Source: LC029 sp036676475
Lineage (GTDB): Bacteria; Bacillota; Bacilli; Aneurinibacillales; RAOX-1
Reading direction: 5' to 3'
Assembly (NCBI GenBank): GCA_036676475.1
Contig: JAKFCU010000077.1
Location: 62,001 to 126,000, forward strand
Length of the DNA stretch: 64,000 nucleotides
The number at the start of each line of letters is the position of its first letter. The stretch's first letter is position 1. This document shows, one piece after another, positions 16,683 through 24,560 of this stretch. Below the pieces are notes generated by a model. It had not been told where the DNA came from. It saw only the letters and a list, made by a program, of their open reading frames with translations, and searched no databases. The translations under genes were made by a program, and so were the position numbers.

Positions 16683-16707
16683 GTGATAAATATAACATCA
16701 TTATCAC
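16683..16707. promoter_or_regulatory. Dyad upstream of the kinase-like gene
   Basis: GTGATAA at 16683-16689 and TTATCAC at 16701-16707 form perfect 7-bp inverted arms with an 11-nt spacer, 55 bp before the TTG start. The left half also reads TGTGATAAATATAACA, a degraded Fnr-type site. A regulatory role is inferred. Confidence 0.4.
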
Positions 16708-16761
16708 GGTTTTTGACCTAAAGTGGTATAAGATGAGGTTTTTGTAGAGGGGAGGCATAGT

Positions 16762-18009
16762 TTGACCGGTATAAAGGATCTCTTGCTGAATACAATGTTC
16801 GTCATTTTACCTGTTTTGCTATTCCAAATTTTTTGTGAAGATAAGTTGGATCGTTTTAATGGCAGGAAAAAAAGCCTAATCATTGGAATTTGGTGTAGCG
16901 GTTCTCTTATTCTTTGTCTTCTATTTTCGTTTGAAATAATACCTGGTTATATTTATGATTTACGCACGATCCCTTTATTTGTCAGTATTTTATATGGGGG
17001 ATATTGGGCGGGAATGTTAACCACAGCCTTATTATACCTTGTTCGTTTCTATCTTGGTGGTGACGGAATTTGGAACGTTTTAATCGTTTACAGTTTTATG
17101 ATTATCCTTACTTTTCTAGTCGCACCTATTTACCGTGAATTGACACGGGCTCAGAAGATCTTGACAGCTACCATTCTTTCTCTTTTAACGTCACTTCTCA
17201 TGATTATGAACACCGCGTTTCGAACGGGACTTCCCTTTGATGAATATCCAGCCATTGTAAGTTATGTTCTAATTCACGGCTTTGCTACATGGTTGTCGAT
17301 TTATCTCATTGAAAAAATGCGTGAAAATAAAAGAGCGATTATTGAAATACAACAAATGGAGAAGCTACGGTTACTTTCGGATTTTGCAACCTCGTTTGAA
17401 CAAGAAATGAGTAAACCAGTGAAAATGATCCGTTATTCTATCCAAAATCTTTTTGAAAAATTAGAGCCAGAAGAAAGAATGGAATATTGGAAAAATGGAT
17501 TGCTTGAACTTGAAAAGGTCCAATCGATCTTTACCAACCTGCTCTTCTTGGCAAGACCAAATATGGAAAAAAGAGAGCGAATCAATGTTGGGGAAGAAAT
17601 TCGATACGTAGTCAAGGTCTTATCTACTTTTGCCAAGTCACAACGAATTGAGATTCGAGAGGTCTTTCTAGAGTCGTTAATTGTGATGGCTGATAAGGAT
17701 AAGTTCAATCAACTCCTTACCCATTTAGTTAAAAATGGGATAGAGGCTATGCCAAATGGAGGGACCTTGAAAATTAGTGCCTTAAAAAATGATAACCATG
17801 TTGTCATTAATGTTATGGACAACGGTGTAGGCATGAGTCGAGAAGAAATACAACAATTAGGAACTCCCATATACTCTGCAAAGAGAAAGCGAACAGCCTT
17901 AGGCATGATGGTTTGTTATCGAATCGTAGAAACTTTGGACGGAAAAATAGAAGTAAATAGTGAAAAAGGGAAAGGAACTCGATTCTCGATTACATTACCA
18001 GCTTATTAA
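16762..18009 (+). CDS. Sensor histidine kinase homologue lacking the phospho-acceptor His
   Basis: 415 residues. Five to six N-terminal membrane helices have a 5TMR-LYT-like pattern (RTIPLFVSILYGGYWAGM). A cytoplasmic dimerisation helix follows, then a HATPase_c domain with N-box HLVKNGIEAM, G1 DNGVGM and G2 ALGMMVCYRIVE. In KinB-like kinases the H-box reads AHEIRNP. Here the aligned codons give EQEMSKP (CAA, Gln) near residue 215, so autophosphorylation at the usual site is impossible. ATP binding looks intact. TTG start with GGGGAGG upstream. No response regulator is adjacent. It may act as a decoy, scaffold or phosphatase. Confidence 0.8.
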   Translation: MTGIKDLLLNTMFVILPVLLFQIFCEDKLDRFNGRKKSLIIGIWCSGSLILCLLFSFEIIPGYIYDLRTIPLFVSILYGGYWAGMLTTALLYLVRFYLGGDGIWNVLIVYSFMIILTFLVAPIYRELTRAQKILTATILSLLTSLLMIMNTAFRTGLPFDEYPAIVSYVLIHGFATWLSIYLIEKMRENKRAIIEIQQMEKLRLLSDFATSFEQEMSKPVKMIRYSIQNLFEKLEPEERMEYWKNGLLELEKVQSIFTNLLFLARPNMEKRERINVGEEIRYVVKVLSTFAKSQRIEIREVFLESLIVMADKDKFNQLLTHLVKNGIEAMPNGGTLKISALKNDNHVVINVMDNGVGMSREEIQQLGTPIYSAKRKRTALGMMVCYRIVETLDGKIEVNSEKGKGTRFSITLPAY

Positions 18010-18042
18010 CAGCCCATTATTTTCATGGGCTGTTCTATTTTT
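18010..18042 (+). terminator. Intrinsic terminator
   Basis: ACAGCCCAT and ATGGGCTGT form a 9-bp stem followed by a T-rich tract. It ends the kinase-like gene. Confidence 0.8.
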
Positions 18043-18081
18043 GTACTTATCAGAATGTGTTAGAAGCAAGTAGCTTTCTTA
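18043..18081 (-). repeat. Copy 5 of ~50-bp interspersed repeat (inverted, degenerate)
   Basis: The minus strand begins GTAAGAAAGCTACTTGCTTC and ends CTGATAAGTAC. Both repeat ends are present, but the TATAAT core is lost. Confidence 0.55.
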
Positions 18082-18210
18082 CTCTATAGTTCACAAATTG
18101 TTCATAAAATAATAAAAAACTTGCTCTATGTTGGACTTATATTTGTTATAATTCAAATAATCACTATAATCATGGTGTCATTATTTTTAATATAATGAAG
18201 GAGGCCATAT

Positions 18211-18576
18211 ATGTCGCCAGAAATGATGAATATTTTTTATCAATCACATGCAGGCTCTTGGTTCTTTACGATTCTACTATTTGGCATCAGCTATGCTCTG
18301 TTTAGAAAAGGATGGGTGAAACCACAAAAAATAACACATATGATTCTGCGTGTCTTTTTTATCATTATGATCATATCTGGAATCGGGATGGTTGTGGCTC
18401 TACAGCTTCCAGTCGCATTCATTTTAAAGGGTGTGTTAGCTTTCATCCTCATTGCTCTTATGGAGCTTATCCTTACCCGATCTGTAAAAGGAAAGGAAAC
18501 CAAAGTCTACTGGCTTCCTTCAGCAGGAGTCCTGCTTCTTGTCCTGTTGATCGGATTTAATGTAATTGCGTTTTAA
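18211..18576 (+). CDS. YisL-like (DUF1516) membrane protein
   Basis: 121 residues with four membrane helices, beginning near HAGSWFFTILLFGISYALF. The pattern fits the small YisL/DUF1516 family of Bacillales. Its function is unknown. It has AAGGAGG upstream and its own terminator, so it is likely monocistronic. Confidence 0.75.
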   Translation: MSPEMMNIFYQSHAGSWFFTILLFGISYALFRKGWVKPQKITHMILRVFFIIMIISGIGMVVALQLPVAFILKGVLAFILIALMELILTRSVKGKETKVYWLPSAGVLLLVLLIGFNVIAF

Positions 18577-18582
18577 ATGAAC

Positions 18583-18620
18583 AAAAAGTCTTCCAGGTAA
18601 AGAGCCAGGAAGACTTTTAT
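18583..18620. terminator. Bidirectional intrinsic terminator
   Basis: AAAAAGTCTTCC and GGAAGACTTTT form the stem between two convergent genes. Confidence 0.8.
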
Positions 18621-18622
18621 TT

Positions 18623-18880
18623 TCACTTTATTTTCTTGATAATACTATTTAATTGTCTCTTGCTTATTCCTGTCTTTAACAGCATGGGGAGGAGGGACAT
18701 CATGGCACTATCCGAAGCAAACAGCTTAAACTTCTTTACAAACTCCTCCCTCTCTTCTACTGTATATTCCTTGCCTGAATCCTTTGTTGCAGCGATAATG
18801 ACCTTTCGAATCGTTTTCTCATCTTGCCATTTATCTTGAGGGATATCCTTTATCAATTCCAGGATTTTATTAATATCCAT
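18623..18880 (-). CDS. Small helical protein, weakly like stage VI sporulation protein F
   Basis: About 85 residues, all-helical and lysine-rich. The KWQDEKTIRKVIIAATKDSGKEY segment resembles SpoVIF/YjcC-type proteins. Similarity elsewhere is weak, so this name is tentative. ATG at 18880 is preferred; the upstream extension to 18955 runs into msrB/merR debris. GGGAG lies 12 nt upstream, a little far. Confidence 0.45.
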   Translation of the reverse strand: MDINKILELIKDIPQDKWQDEKTIRKVIIAATKDSGKEYTVEEREEFVKKFKLFASDSAMMSLLPMLLKTGISKRQLNSIIKKIK

Positions 18881-18918
18881 GCTTTCTAGCCACTCCCTTA
18901 ATCGTCGGATACTATATC

Positions 18919-19150
18919 CTATTGCGAAAATGGGCTGTGGGGAACAAATAAACATAAGGAATTAGGTATTCTTTTTTCAAAGCGCTTTATCTCTCGAGAA
19001 AACCATTGATTCCAGGAATCTATATCATTGCCTATGAGCCACTCCTTCCATTCCTCGCTCATCCGTTTGTGCATTTAGCCAGCGTAAATCTTCCAGATCT
19101 TCATCAGAGTATAAACGGTGACCAGAATCAGTCCTCAGTTTTAATATTCT
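18919..19150 (-). pseudogene. MerR-family regulator fragment joined to the end of msrB
   Basis: After the MsrB piece SFTEPLHQENI, the neighbouring frame reads LRTDSGHRLYSDEDLEDLRWL, a classic MerR DNA-binding stretch. After ERGM the frame changes again to MSEEWKEWLIGNDIDSWNQ followed by FSREIKRFEKR, plausibly the MerR C-terminal part, with a stop near 18919. No MerR N-terminus is present. The junction suggests a deletion joining msrB to merR. Confidence 0.6.
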
Positions 19151-19907
19151 CTTGATGAAGCGGCTCTGTAAAACTCGGCCAACCGCATCCCGAATCAAAT
19201 TGATGATGGGAGCCAAATAATGGCTCACCGGATACAATATCCACATAGATTCCTTCCCGCTTGTTATTCCAATGCTCATTTCGAAACGGGGGTTCTGTGG
19301 CATTGTTTTGAGTAACTTCGTACTGTATGGGGGTTAACCTGTTTTTTAGCTCCTCATCCCTCTTTTTATCCTTCCAATATGTCTTAATAAATGCATCCCT
19401 TCCAGAGCCTTGCCTATAGTGCTTATAGCGAAAAGGATTTTTCTTATGATAATCCTGGTGGTACTCTTCATCTGGATAAAAGATAGATGCTTTTAGAATT
19501 TGTGTGGCAATAGGCTTTTCGAATCGTCCATTTTCGGCTAGTTCCCTTTTAGATTTTTCAGTCATTTGTTTTTGCTCTTCATTATAGTAAAAGATGGCCG
19601 TACGATAGGATTCCCCCCGATCATGAAATTGCCCGCCCGGGTCTGTAGGGTCAATCTGCCGCCAAAAAATTTCCAACAATCGTTCATATGAAATATGCGA
19701 AGGATCAAATGTGATCTGAATCGCCTCATAATGGCCTGTAGTTTCCGAACAAACCTCTTTATAGGTAGGGTTTTCTTTATGTCCACCAGTATAACCTGAA
19801 ACAATCTGAACAACTCCTGGTTGTTCTTCAAATGGACCAACCATGCACCAAAAGCATCCACCTGCAAAGACCGCCTGTTCGTAGGCAGTATTTCTTTGTT
19901 TTTCCAT
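19128..19907 (-). CDS. msrA: Peptide methionine sulfoxide reductase MsrA with truncated MsrB domain
   Basis: 259 residues. The N-terminal MsrA domain is complete, with catalytic GGCFWCM near residue 16, VSGYTGG, GHYEAIQI and YHQDYHKKNP. A linker leads to an MsrB start (FRNEHWNNKREGIYVDIVSGEPLFGSHHQFDSGCGWPSF) that stops soon after TEPLHQENI. The zinc and catalytic Cys regions of MsrB are lost. MsrA activity is likely retained and MsrB activity not. AAGGGGGAG precedes ATG. Intact relatives are MsrAB fusions of about 320 residues. Confidence 0.85.
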   Translation of the reverse strand: MEKQRNTAYEQAVFAGGCFWCMVGPFEEQPGVVQIVSGYTGGHKENPTYKEVCSETTGHYEAIQITFDPSHISYERLLEIFWRQIDPTDPGGQFHDRGESYRTAIFYYNEEQKQMTEKSKRELAENGRFEKPIATQILKASIFYPDEEYHQDYHKKNPFRYKHYRQGSGRDAFIKTYWKDKKRDEELKNRLTPIQYEVTQNNATEPPFRNEHWNNKREGIYVDIVSGEPLFGSHHQFDSGCGWPSFTEPLHQENIKTED

Positions 19908-20029
19908 TACGACTCCCCCTTCCCAGTTATTACCTATATTTATTATACCCTACTTTTCCTAAGAAGAAGCACCAACTACAGGGGGTTGCTCTGCTCATAG
20001 CTGTATTCGTTGGTAAAATGGATTTGTAT

Positions 20030-20068
20030 AAAAAAGGCAGTAAAGCCCATGGCTTTACTGCCTTTTTT
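20030..20068. terminator. Bidirectional intrinsic terminator
   Basis: AAAAAGGCAGTAAAGCC and GGCTTTACTGCCTTTTTT form a perfect stem around CAT. Confidence 0.9.
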
Positions 20069-20101
20069 CATAAGTGGAATGAGCGTGAAACCGCCACTCC
20101 C

Positions 20102-21028
20102 CTATTCAGATGTTCCATGTCTCATACGCTTGACCTTTCGTACATTCGTTCTTGTGCGAATGGAGACGTTCCCCGTTGCAAATGATCCTAATGAATTTAA
20201 AGCTTGTTTCACTGTTGGAAAGATGGAAAGTTCTGTTGATGGTAGTTCCCCTTGTTTTATCCAATGTTGAACATTATGGGGTTTTATCCCTGTTAATATC
20301 ACCTGACAGCCAATCCATTTAACGCCTTCCGTGACTTTTATGAAGGATTGAAACACATCACTGTTTTCAAAACTTGCATGGCTAATATCTAAAATGATAT
20401 GTATTAGTTTTAATTGATTTATGCTTTGAATCGTATCCTCCATCCATTTTTCCAAGCGAAAACGATTCATGCTTCCTATCAAGGTTAATAAACCAATTTC
20501 ATTTGTCAACGCGATGACGGGCATTATAGGTTCCTTAGCTGCCGCTTGCTGCAAACGAACCAACTCTTGCTTATGTTCTACATAAAGGGTAGCGAAATGA
20601 TAAATGACAAAATCAATCGCTTGATTATAATATCGTTCAAGTTCAAAAATATACTCCGTTTGTAAATTCTGTTTTGTAAATTCCAGATAGGAATGAAGCG
20701 TTTGCCAAAATATATCACGAAATTCAAGAAATACTTCTAAACTATGATAGATGGGAAAATCACTTCTCGCTCTTTTTCTAGCCGTTTCCTCTGCCCATTG
20801 AATAAGGTGTTGCTTCTGGATACCAGGCTTATCCTGCCCGATGATCAAAAACAAATTTTCAAAGCTTTCCTGCAAACTATGCGGAGTTGCCTTTGCACTT
20901 TGAAAAAATTTGGTTTTGCCGCTTGAATAGTTCCATTCCTTAAGAATGACCGGCATATTGTTTTCGACAAACTGGCTGAAGGTATCTCCTTCAATGTAAG
21001 TAAGATCCATAGTAGCCGAATTTTTCAT
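20102..21028 (-). CDS. RsbR-like STAS-domain protein
   Basis: About 308 residues. An N-terminal helical (non-heme globin-like) sensor part is followed by a C-terminal STAS domain (MPVIALTNEIGLLTLIGSM to ILDISHASFEN to VILTGIKPHNVQ). This arrangement is that of RsbR stressosome co-antagonists, which feed the general stress or second-messenger response. The usual phosphorylatable Thr of DITG is Ser-His (DISH). A basic tail follows the STAS domain. ATG 21028 fits AAGGGG upstream. No RsbS, RsbT or sigB gene is adjacent. Confidence 0.8.
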   Translation of the reverse strand: MKNSATMDLTYIEGDTFSQFVENNMPVILKEWNYSSGKTKFFQSAKATPHSLQESFENLFLIIGQDKPGIQKQHLIQWAEETARKRARSDFPIYHSLEVFLEFRDIFWQTLHSYLEFTKQNLQTEYIFELERYYNQAIDFVIYHFATLYVEHKQELVRLQQAAAKEPIMPVIALTNEIGLLTLIGSMNRFRLEKWMEDTIQSINQLKLIHIILDISHASFENSDVFQSFIKVTEGVKWIGCQVILTGIKPHNVQHWIKQGELPSTELSIFPTVKQALNSLGSFATGNVSIRTRTNVRKVKRMRHGTSE

Positions 21029-21200
21029 CTTGCACAATCCCCTTATCCATGAGAATTTTCGCTTCTAGCAAAGCGTAAAACGCTTCCATTTTATATATAT
21101 TATACTGAGAATTTTGATCTAAATCTATGATTTTCAAGTAAAACTTATGAACAGTTGATGAAGGAAATCCAATCAAGTCTATTGCTCTTTCTACAAACAT
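20991..21200 (-). CDS. Possible small HTH-like protein overlapping the RsbR-like gene
   Basis: 69 residues, overlapping the next gene start by about 40 bp. ERAIDLIGFPSSTVHKFYLK has a helix-turn-helix look and the rest is helical. No ribosome site precedes ATG, so it would be leaderless or untranslated. It is kept because the RsbR-like gene ribosome site lies inside it, as in translational coupling. Confidence 0.35.
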   Translation of the reverse strand: MFVERAIDLIGFPSSTVHKFYLKIIDLDQNSQYNIYKMEAFYALLEAKILMDKGIVQDEKFGYYGSYLH

Positions 21201-21240
21201 GATAAGATAGAGTACAAATCATAACTTATTGGAGTACAGG

Positions 21241-22026
21241 ATGTATCGTCTATTTGTGTGTCTACTCACCCTATCTCTTTTCCTTACACTACAAGCTTCA
21301 CAAGCAATATCGTTAAGAACAGCCAAAGACGGGATACCGGTTCTCGTTTATCATCATCTCCTAAGAGATCAAGAGAACAAGTTCTTTCGCCATAACCAAG
21401 CGGTCACGACTCCGGAGATGTTTGAGGAGCAAATGAAGTATCTCTATGAACAAGGGTATTATACTGTTACTATGCGAGAACTAGAGGAGCATATTGATAG
21501 TAAGACGAAACTGCCCAAGAAAAGTATAGCAATCACATTTGATGACGGTTATTTAAGTAACCTGCATTATGCGTATCCGATTTTAAAAAAATATTCGTTT
21601 AAAGCCGCTATCTTTCTCATAACGGAAAATGTTCGAAAGGTACCTGTTGCCTTCCACCCCGATCGTCTTGATTATGTAAATTGGCCTGAACTTCAACAAT
21701 ATTCGGATGTTTTTTCATTTGAAGGTCATAGTCATCACTTTCACCGAACGTTTTGGAATATAAGCTATCTTGTTCTACATCCTCAGGAGGAAATTATTAA
21801 AGATCTGATGATTTCTAGAAGGCTTCTCCCCTCCCATTACTTTGCTTATCCGTACGGACAATATACATCCAAAACCATTTATTCTGTCAAGGAGGCTGGT
21901 TATCGGATGGCTTTTACCATTGAACCTCATCATGTCCACCCCGGAAGCAATAAATGGCGGCTTGGTCGCTACTGGATTGGACCTGACATGACCATGCAAA
22001 GTTTTAAGGAGTTGATAAAAAATTAA
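21241..22026 (+). CDS. Exported polysaccharide deacetylase
   Basis: About 261 residues with an N-terminal signal sequence (FVCLLTLSLFLTLQASQA). The NodB-type domain has TFDDGY (metal-binding Asp pair), the His motif EGHSHHFH and FAYPYGQY. Such enzymes N-deacetylate peptidoglycan or an exopolysaccharide such as PNAG (IcaB/PgaB-like). ATG 21241 is chosen with GGAG 6 nt upstream. It is a single gene closed by a hairpin. Confidence 0.85.
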   Translation: MYRLFVCLLTLSLFLTLQASQAISLRTAKDGIPVLVYHHLLRDQENKFFRHNQAVTTPEMFEEQMKYLYEQGYYTVTMRELEEHIDSKTKLPKKSIAITFDDGYLSNLHYAYPILKKYSFKAAIFLITENVRKVPVAFHPDRLDYVNWPELQQYSDVFSFEGHSHHFHRTFWNISYLVLHPQEEIIKDLMISRRLLPSHYFAYPYGQYTSKTIYSVKEAGYRMAFTIEPHHVHPGSNKWRLGRYWIGPDMTMQSFKELIKN

Positions 22027-22052
22027 GGTCCTATACTTTTATGTATAGGACC
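22027..22052 (+). terminator. Intrinsic terminator
   Basis: GGTCCTATAC pairs with GTATAGGACC; an AT-rich tract follows. Confidence 0.7.
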
Positions 22053-22058
22053 CATTTA

Positions 22059-22253
22059 TTATAATAATTGCTTTAAGATGCGAGTAGCCAATTTTACATA
22101 TTCATCAGGCAATTTTTCTATTTCATGAACGACTCTACGAAGTTCTTCAGCCGAATCTGACCGGGTAGGTGTTGTCTCTTCCCTTTTTATCATTGGAGTG
22201 CTCATGGGTTGTGATTTTGTCTTTTGATAAATTTCCCAATCTTTCAAATTCAT
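22059..22253 (-). CDS. Small hypothetical protein
   Basis: 64 residues, hydrophilic, with a helical C-terminal half (AEELRRVVHEIEKLPDEYVKLA). ATG is preceded by AGAGGGG with good spacing. Family not recognised. Confidence 0.55.
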   Translation of the reverse strand: MNLKDWEIYQKTKSQPMSTPMIKREETTPTRSDSAEELRRVVHEIEKLPDEYVKLATRILKQLL

Positions 22254-22341
22254 TGTTTTATTTCCCCTCTAAAAATGATCAGCTTTTACTACCAATATAC
22301 ACCTTTTTATTCGTCATGAAAACTAGATTTATCTATCTGCG

Positions 22342-23085
22342 TTATATGAGTGATTCCCATATGATAAGCAAGCCACTTAATAGTGGGGTGATAATCATGG
22401 CCATTCGCAAGACGGGAATCGGCACTTTATTCGTAAATTTTGCTCCAAAGTAAGAACCCAACATGGTTCCTGAAACGACTTTAATTAACAACCCCACATC
22501 GAGATAGCCTGCCTGATTATATCCGACAGCACCGAAAAAAGCGATGGGTAATATGATAAGCATCGTGGTTCCAGCCACAACGCGCAGGGACTTCTGCATA
22601 ATAGAAATTAAGGACAATTGAATAAATGGGGTCGAACCAATTCCAAAGGTTCCAGACATCCCCCCGGTTATTAATCCAACTCCCACGGCCTTCCATCCTG
22701 CATGTGAAAGATGCTCGCTGTTTGTTTTCTGTTTCATGCGAGTTCGATGCCAGATCAGAAAAGAAGATAAAAGCAGCATGGCTCCTGTCATCCCAACCAG
22801 GATATCCTCTTGTATATAATGGGCAATCATCGTTCCCAAATACGATCCTGCTGCTCCAAAAGCACCGATCATCAACCCCGTCCGAACATCCATATTTCCT
22901 TCCTTAAAGTGACTGAATGAGCCTGTAATCATCGTTAGAAACATCGCCGCCATAGCGGTAGCTAGCGCAGTGTGAATCGGAATATTAAAAAATGTGATGA
23001 GAATGGCGATAATGAAACCCGATCCTCCGGCTCCTACAAAACCTAATATGACTCCCATAAAGAACATGGTAGCAAAGATGATCAT
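22342..23085 (-). CDS. TauE/SafE-family sulfite/anion exporter
   Basis: 247 residues with about eight membrane helices in two repeated halves, each starting with a glycine-rich motif (GFVGAGGSGFIIAILI and GGMSGTFGIGSTPFIQLSLI), the signature of TauE/SafE permeases. Such proteins export sulfite, sulfoacetate or related anions. The substrate cannot be fixed from sequence. Neighbours give no sulfur pathway. Confidence 0.85.
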   Translation of the reverse strand: MIIFATMFFMGVILGFVGAGGSGFIIAILITFFNIPIHTALATAMAAMFLTMITGSFSHFKEGNMDVRTGLMIGAFGAAGSYLGTMIAHYIQEDILVGMTGAMLLLSSFLIWHRTRMKQKTNSEHLSHAGWKAVGVGLITGGMSGTFGIGSTPFIQLSLISIMQKSLRVVAGTTMLIILPIAFFGAVGYNQAGYLDVGLLIKVVSGTMLGSYFGAKFTNKVPIPVLRMAMIITPLLSGLLIIWESLI

Positions 23086-23301
23086 AATCTCTCTTCTTTC
23101 TTTATTCTTTTTTGATGACAGAGGAACAGATAGGTGTTCTGTATCCCCCTACTCCATTATAGCGCTAAGAGAGAAAGTTAAGGTCTTCATGTTCAATAAA
23201 TTAATAAATTCGTTATGAAACTAGTTGACTTTTATCTGTAAACGCTTACAATGAAGGTATATGTACCTTTACAGCGATGTCATGACGAGGAGGTATGGAC
23301 G

Positions 23302-23463
23302 ATGCAATTGGAAGAAAAATTTATCAGCGCTTTACTTAAAACTCATCAAGAATACCTAAAGCTGTTTGAGGTATTAGGCGATAAACGTTATCTTCATAGA
23401 GCAAACAACTGTATTGAGATTATACGTCAGCATTTTTTACAAAGAGGAGAGATTTCAGATTAA
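23302..23463 (+). CDS. Small hypothetical protein
   Basis: 53 residues, helical and charged (starts MQLEEKFISALLKTHQEYLK). ATG 23302 follows GAGGAGG by 8 nt; the longer upstream frame has no site. No family recognised. Confidence 0.5.
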   Translation: MQLEEKFISALLKTHQEYLKLFEVLGDKRYLHRANNCIEIIRQHFLQRGEISD

Positions 23464-23506
23464 AATTCAAGTGCACATGACAGCTAGAATTAATCCCTAT
23501 AAGTAA

Positions 23507-23556
23507 AGGGTTCCGTGTTGAAGTGTTCCATATACTTGCACATGAACCCTTTTCTT
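23507..23556 (+). terminator. Probable terminator
   Basis: AAGGGTTC and GAACCCTT flank a long loop, followed by TTCTT. Confidence 0.5.
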
Positions 23557-23609
23557 ATTATGTCTTTCAATTCTTTCATTTCTTCCACTGGACCTAATCA
23601 TTCCTTATT

Positions 23610-24188
23610 TCATAATTTCCTTTTAGCTTCTTCATATTCATAAGGATGATTCATATTAAATAAAGCAGACTCCCATTCATGATTGGTGCTTGGCTCTCCT
23701 TCAAAAAAGAAGGTATTCAATTGGCTTAGAACGAAAATCATACGCAGCGATCTCTCTTCTAAATTTCTTCGCATGACTGGTAAAGCCGTTTTGTTATACA
23801 CGGCAAACAAGGGATGTGGTGTACCCTTCATGGTCGGTACGACGGCATCATAGCCCTCCCCGTAACTCAGTAATATTTTTGCCAATGCACGACTAACAAA
23901 TGGCATATCGCAAGCCACCACTAAATTCCAATCGTAACTTGATGATTTCAGCCCAGCTTCTATCCCTGCTAAGGGACCAAGACCTGGATAATTATCCCTG
24001 ACAAGTTTAAGACCATATGGTTTGTAAATATCTGGTTCATTGGTTACTAGGATAGGATCTAGGAAAGAGCCAACTAACTGATTTACGATTATTTCAAGAC
24101 CTGTTTGCTGACCAAACGGCAAAAGCGCTTTATTTTGGCCCATTCGACTTGATTTCCCACCTGTTAAAATAATTAACCCTGCCTTCAT
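23610..24188 (-). CDS. mobA: Molybdenum cofactor guanylyltransferase MobA
   Basis: About 192 residues. It transfers GMP from GTP to molybdopterin. The nucleotide-binding loop LTGGKSSRMGQNKALLPFG is at the N-terminus, with GPLAGIEAGL and ACDMPFV as in MobA. ATG 24188 is chosen (GGAGAAGAGG upstream). It implies bis-MGD enzymes such as nitrate reductase or formate dehydrogenase elsewhere. The TnpB element inserted just upstream of it. Confidence 0.88.
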   Translation of the reverse strand: MKAGLIILTGGKSSRMGQNKALLPFGQQTGLEIIVNQLVGSFLDPILVTNEPDIYKPYGLKLVRDNYPGLGPLAGIEAGLKSSSYDWNLVVACDMPFVSRALAKILLSYGEGYDAVVPTMKGTPHPLFAVYNKTALPVMRRNLEERSLRMIFVLSQLNTFFFEGEPSTNHEWESALFNMNHPYEYEEAKRKL

Positions 24189-24251
24189 TTCCTCTTCTCC
24201 TTCAATTGCAGCTACTATTTTCATTTCATTCTATATGTACCTAACCATATC

Positions 24252-24560
24252 TTGAATCCTCCCCCACCTACGCTTTCGCTAAGAGGTGGGGGATTCCTTA
24301 ATTAAACCTTCATCAAAGATGCCTACTCAACCCCGGAGGGGAATAGGTCTTACACTTCTCCAGTTCATTACGCTGCCTATATCCTAGACAGCGCAGCCCG
24401 GTCATAGGCACTACGCCACTGTTTTCTTCACAGGGTGAAGAACAACTCGGCGATACGTTATATCTTTCCATAGAGGAAGTACTCTTCCCTTGGTGAGTTT
24501 TCCGTTTATTCCTTTATTCATAATATTGATCGCACCCACGGCATCCCGATGCCCTTCTGC
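24252..24560 (-). ncRNA. Predicted omega (re) RNA of the TnpB element
   Basis: By analogy with known IS605 systems, the guide RNA spans the tnpB 3' end and the right end of the element, with the guide being the flank beyond the element. Here that is the ~20 nt read leftward from 24251 (starting GATATGG). The 160-nt non-coding stretch 24252-24410 contains several stems. Inferred from position and structure only. Confidence 0.5.
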
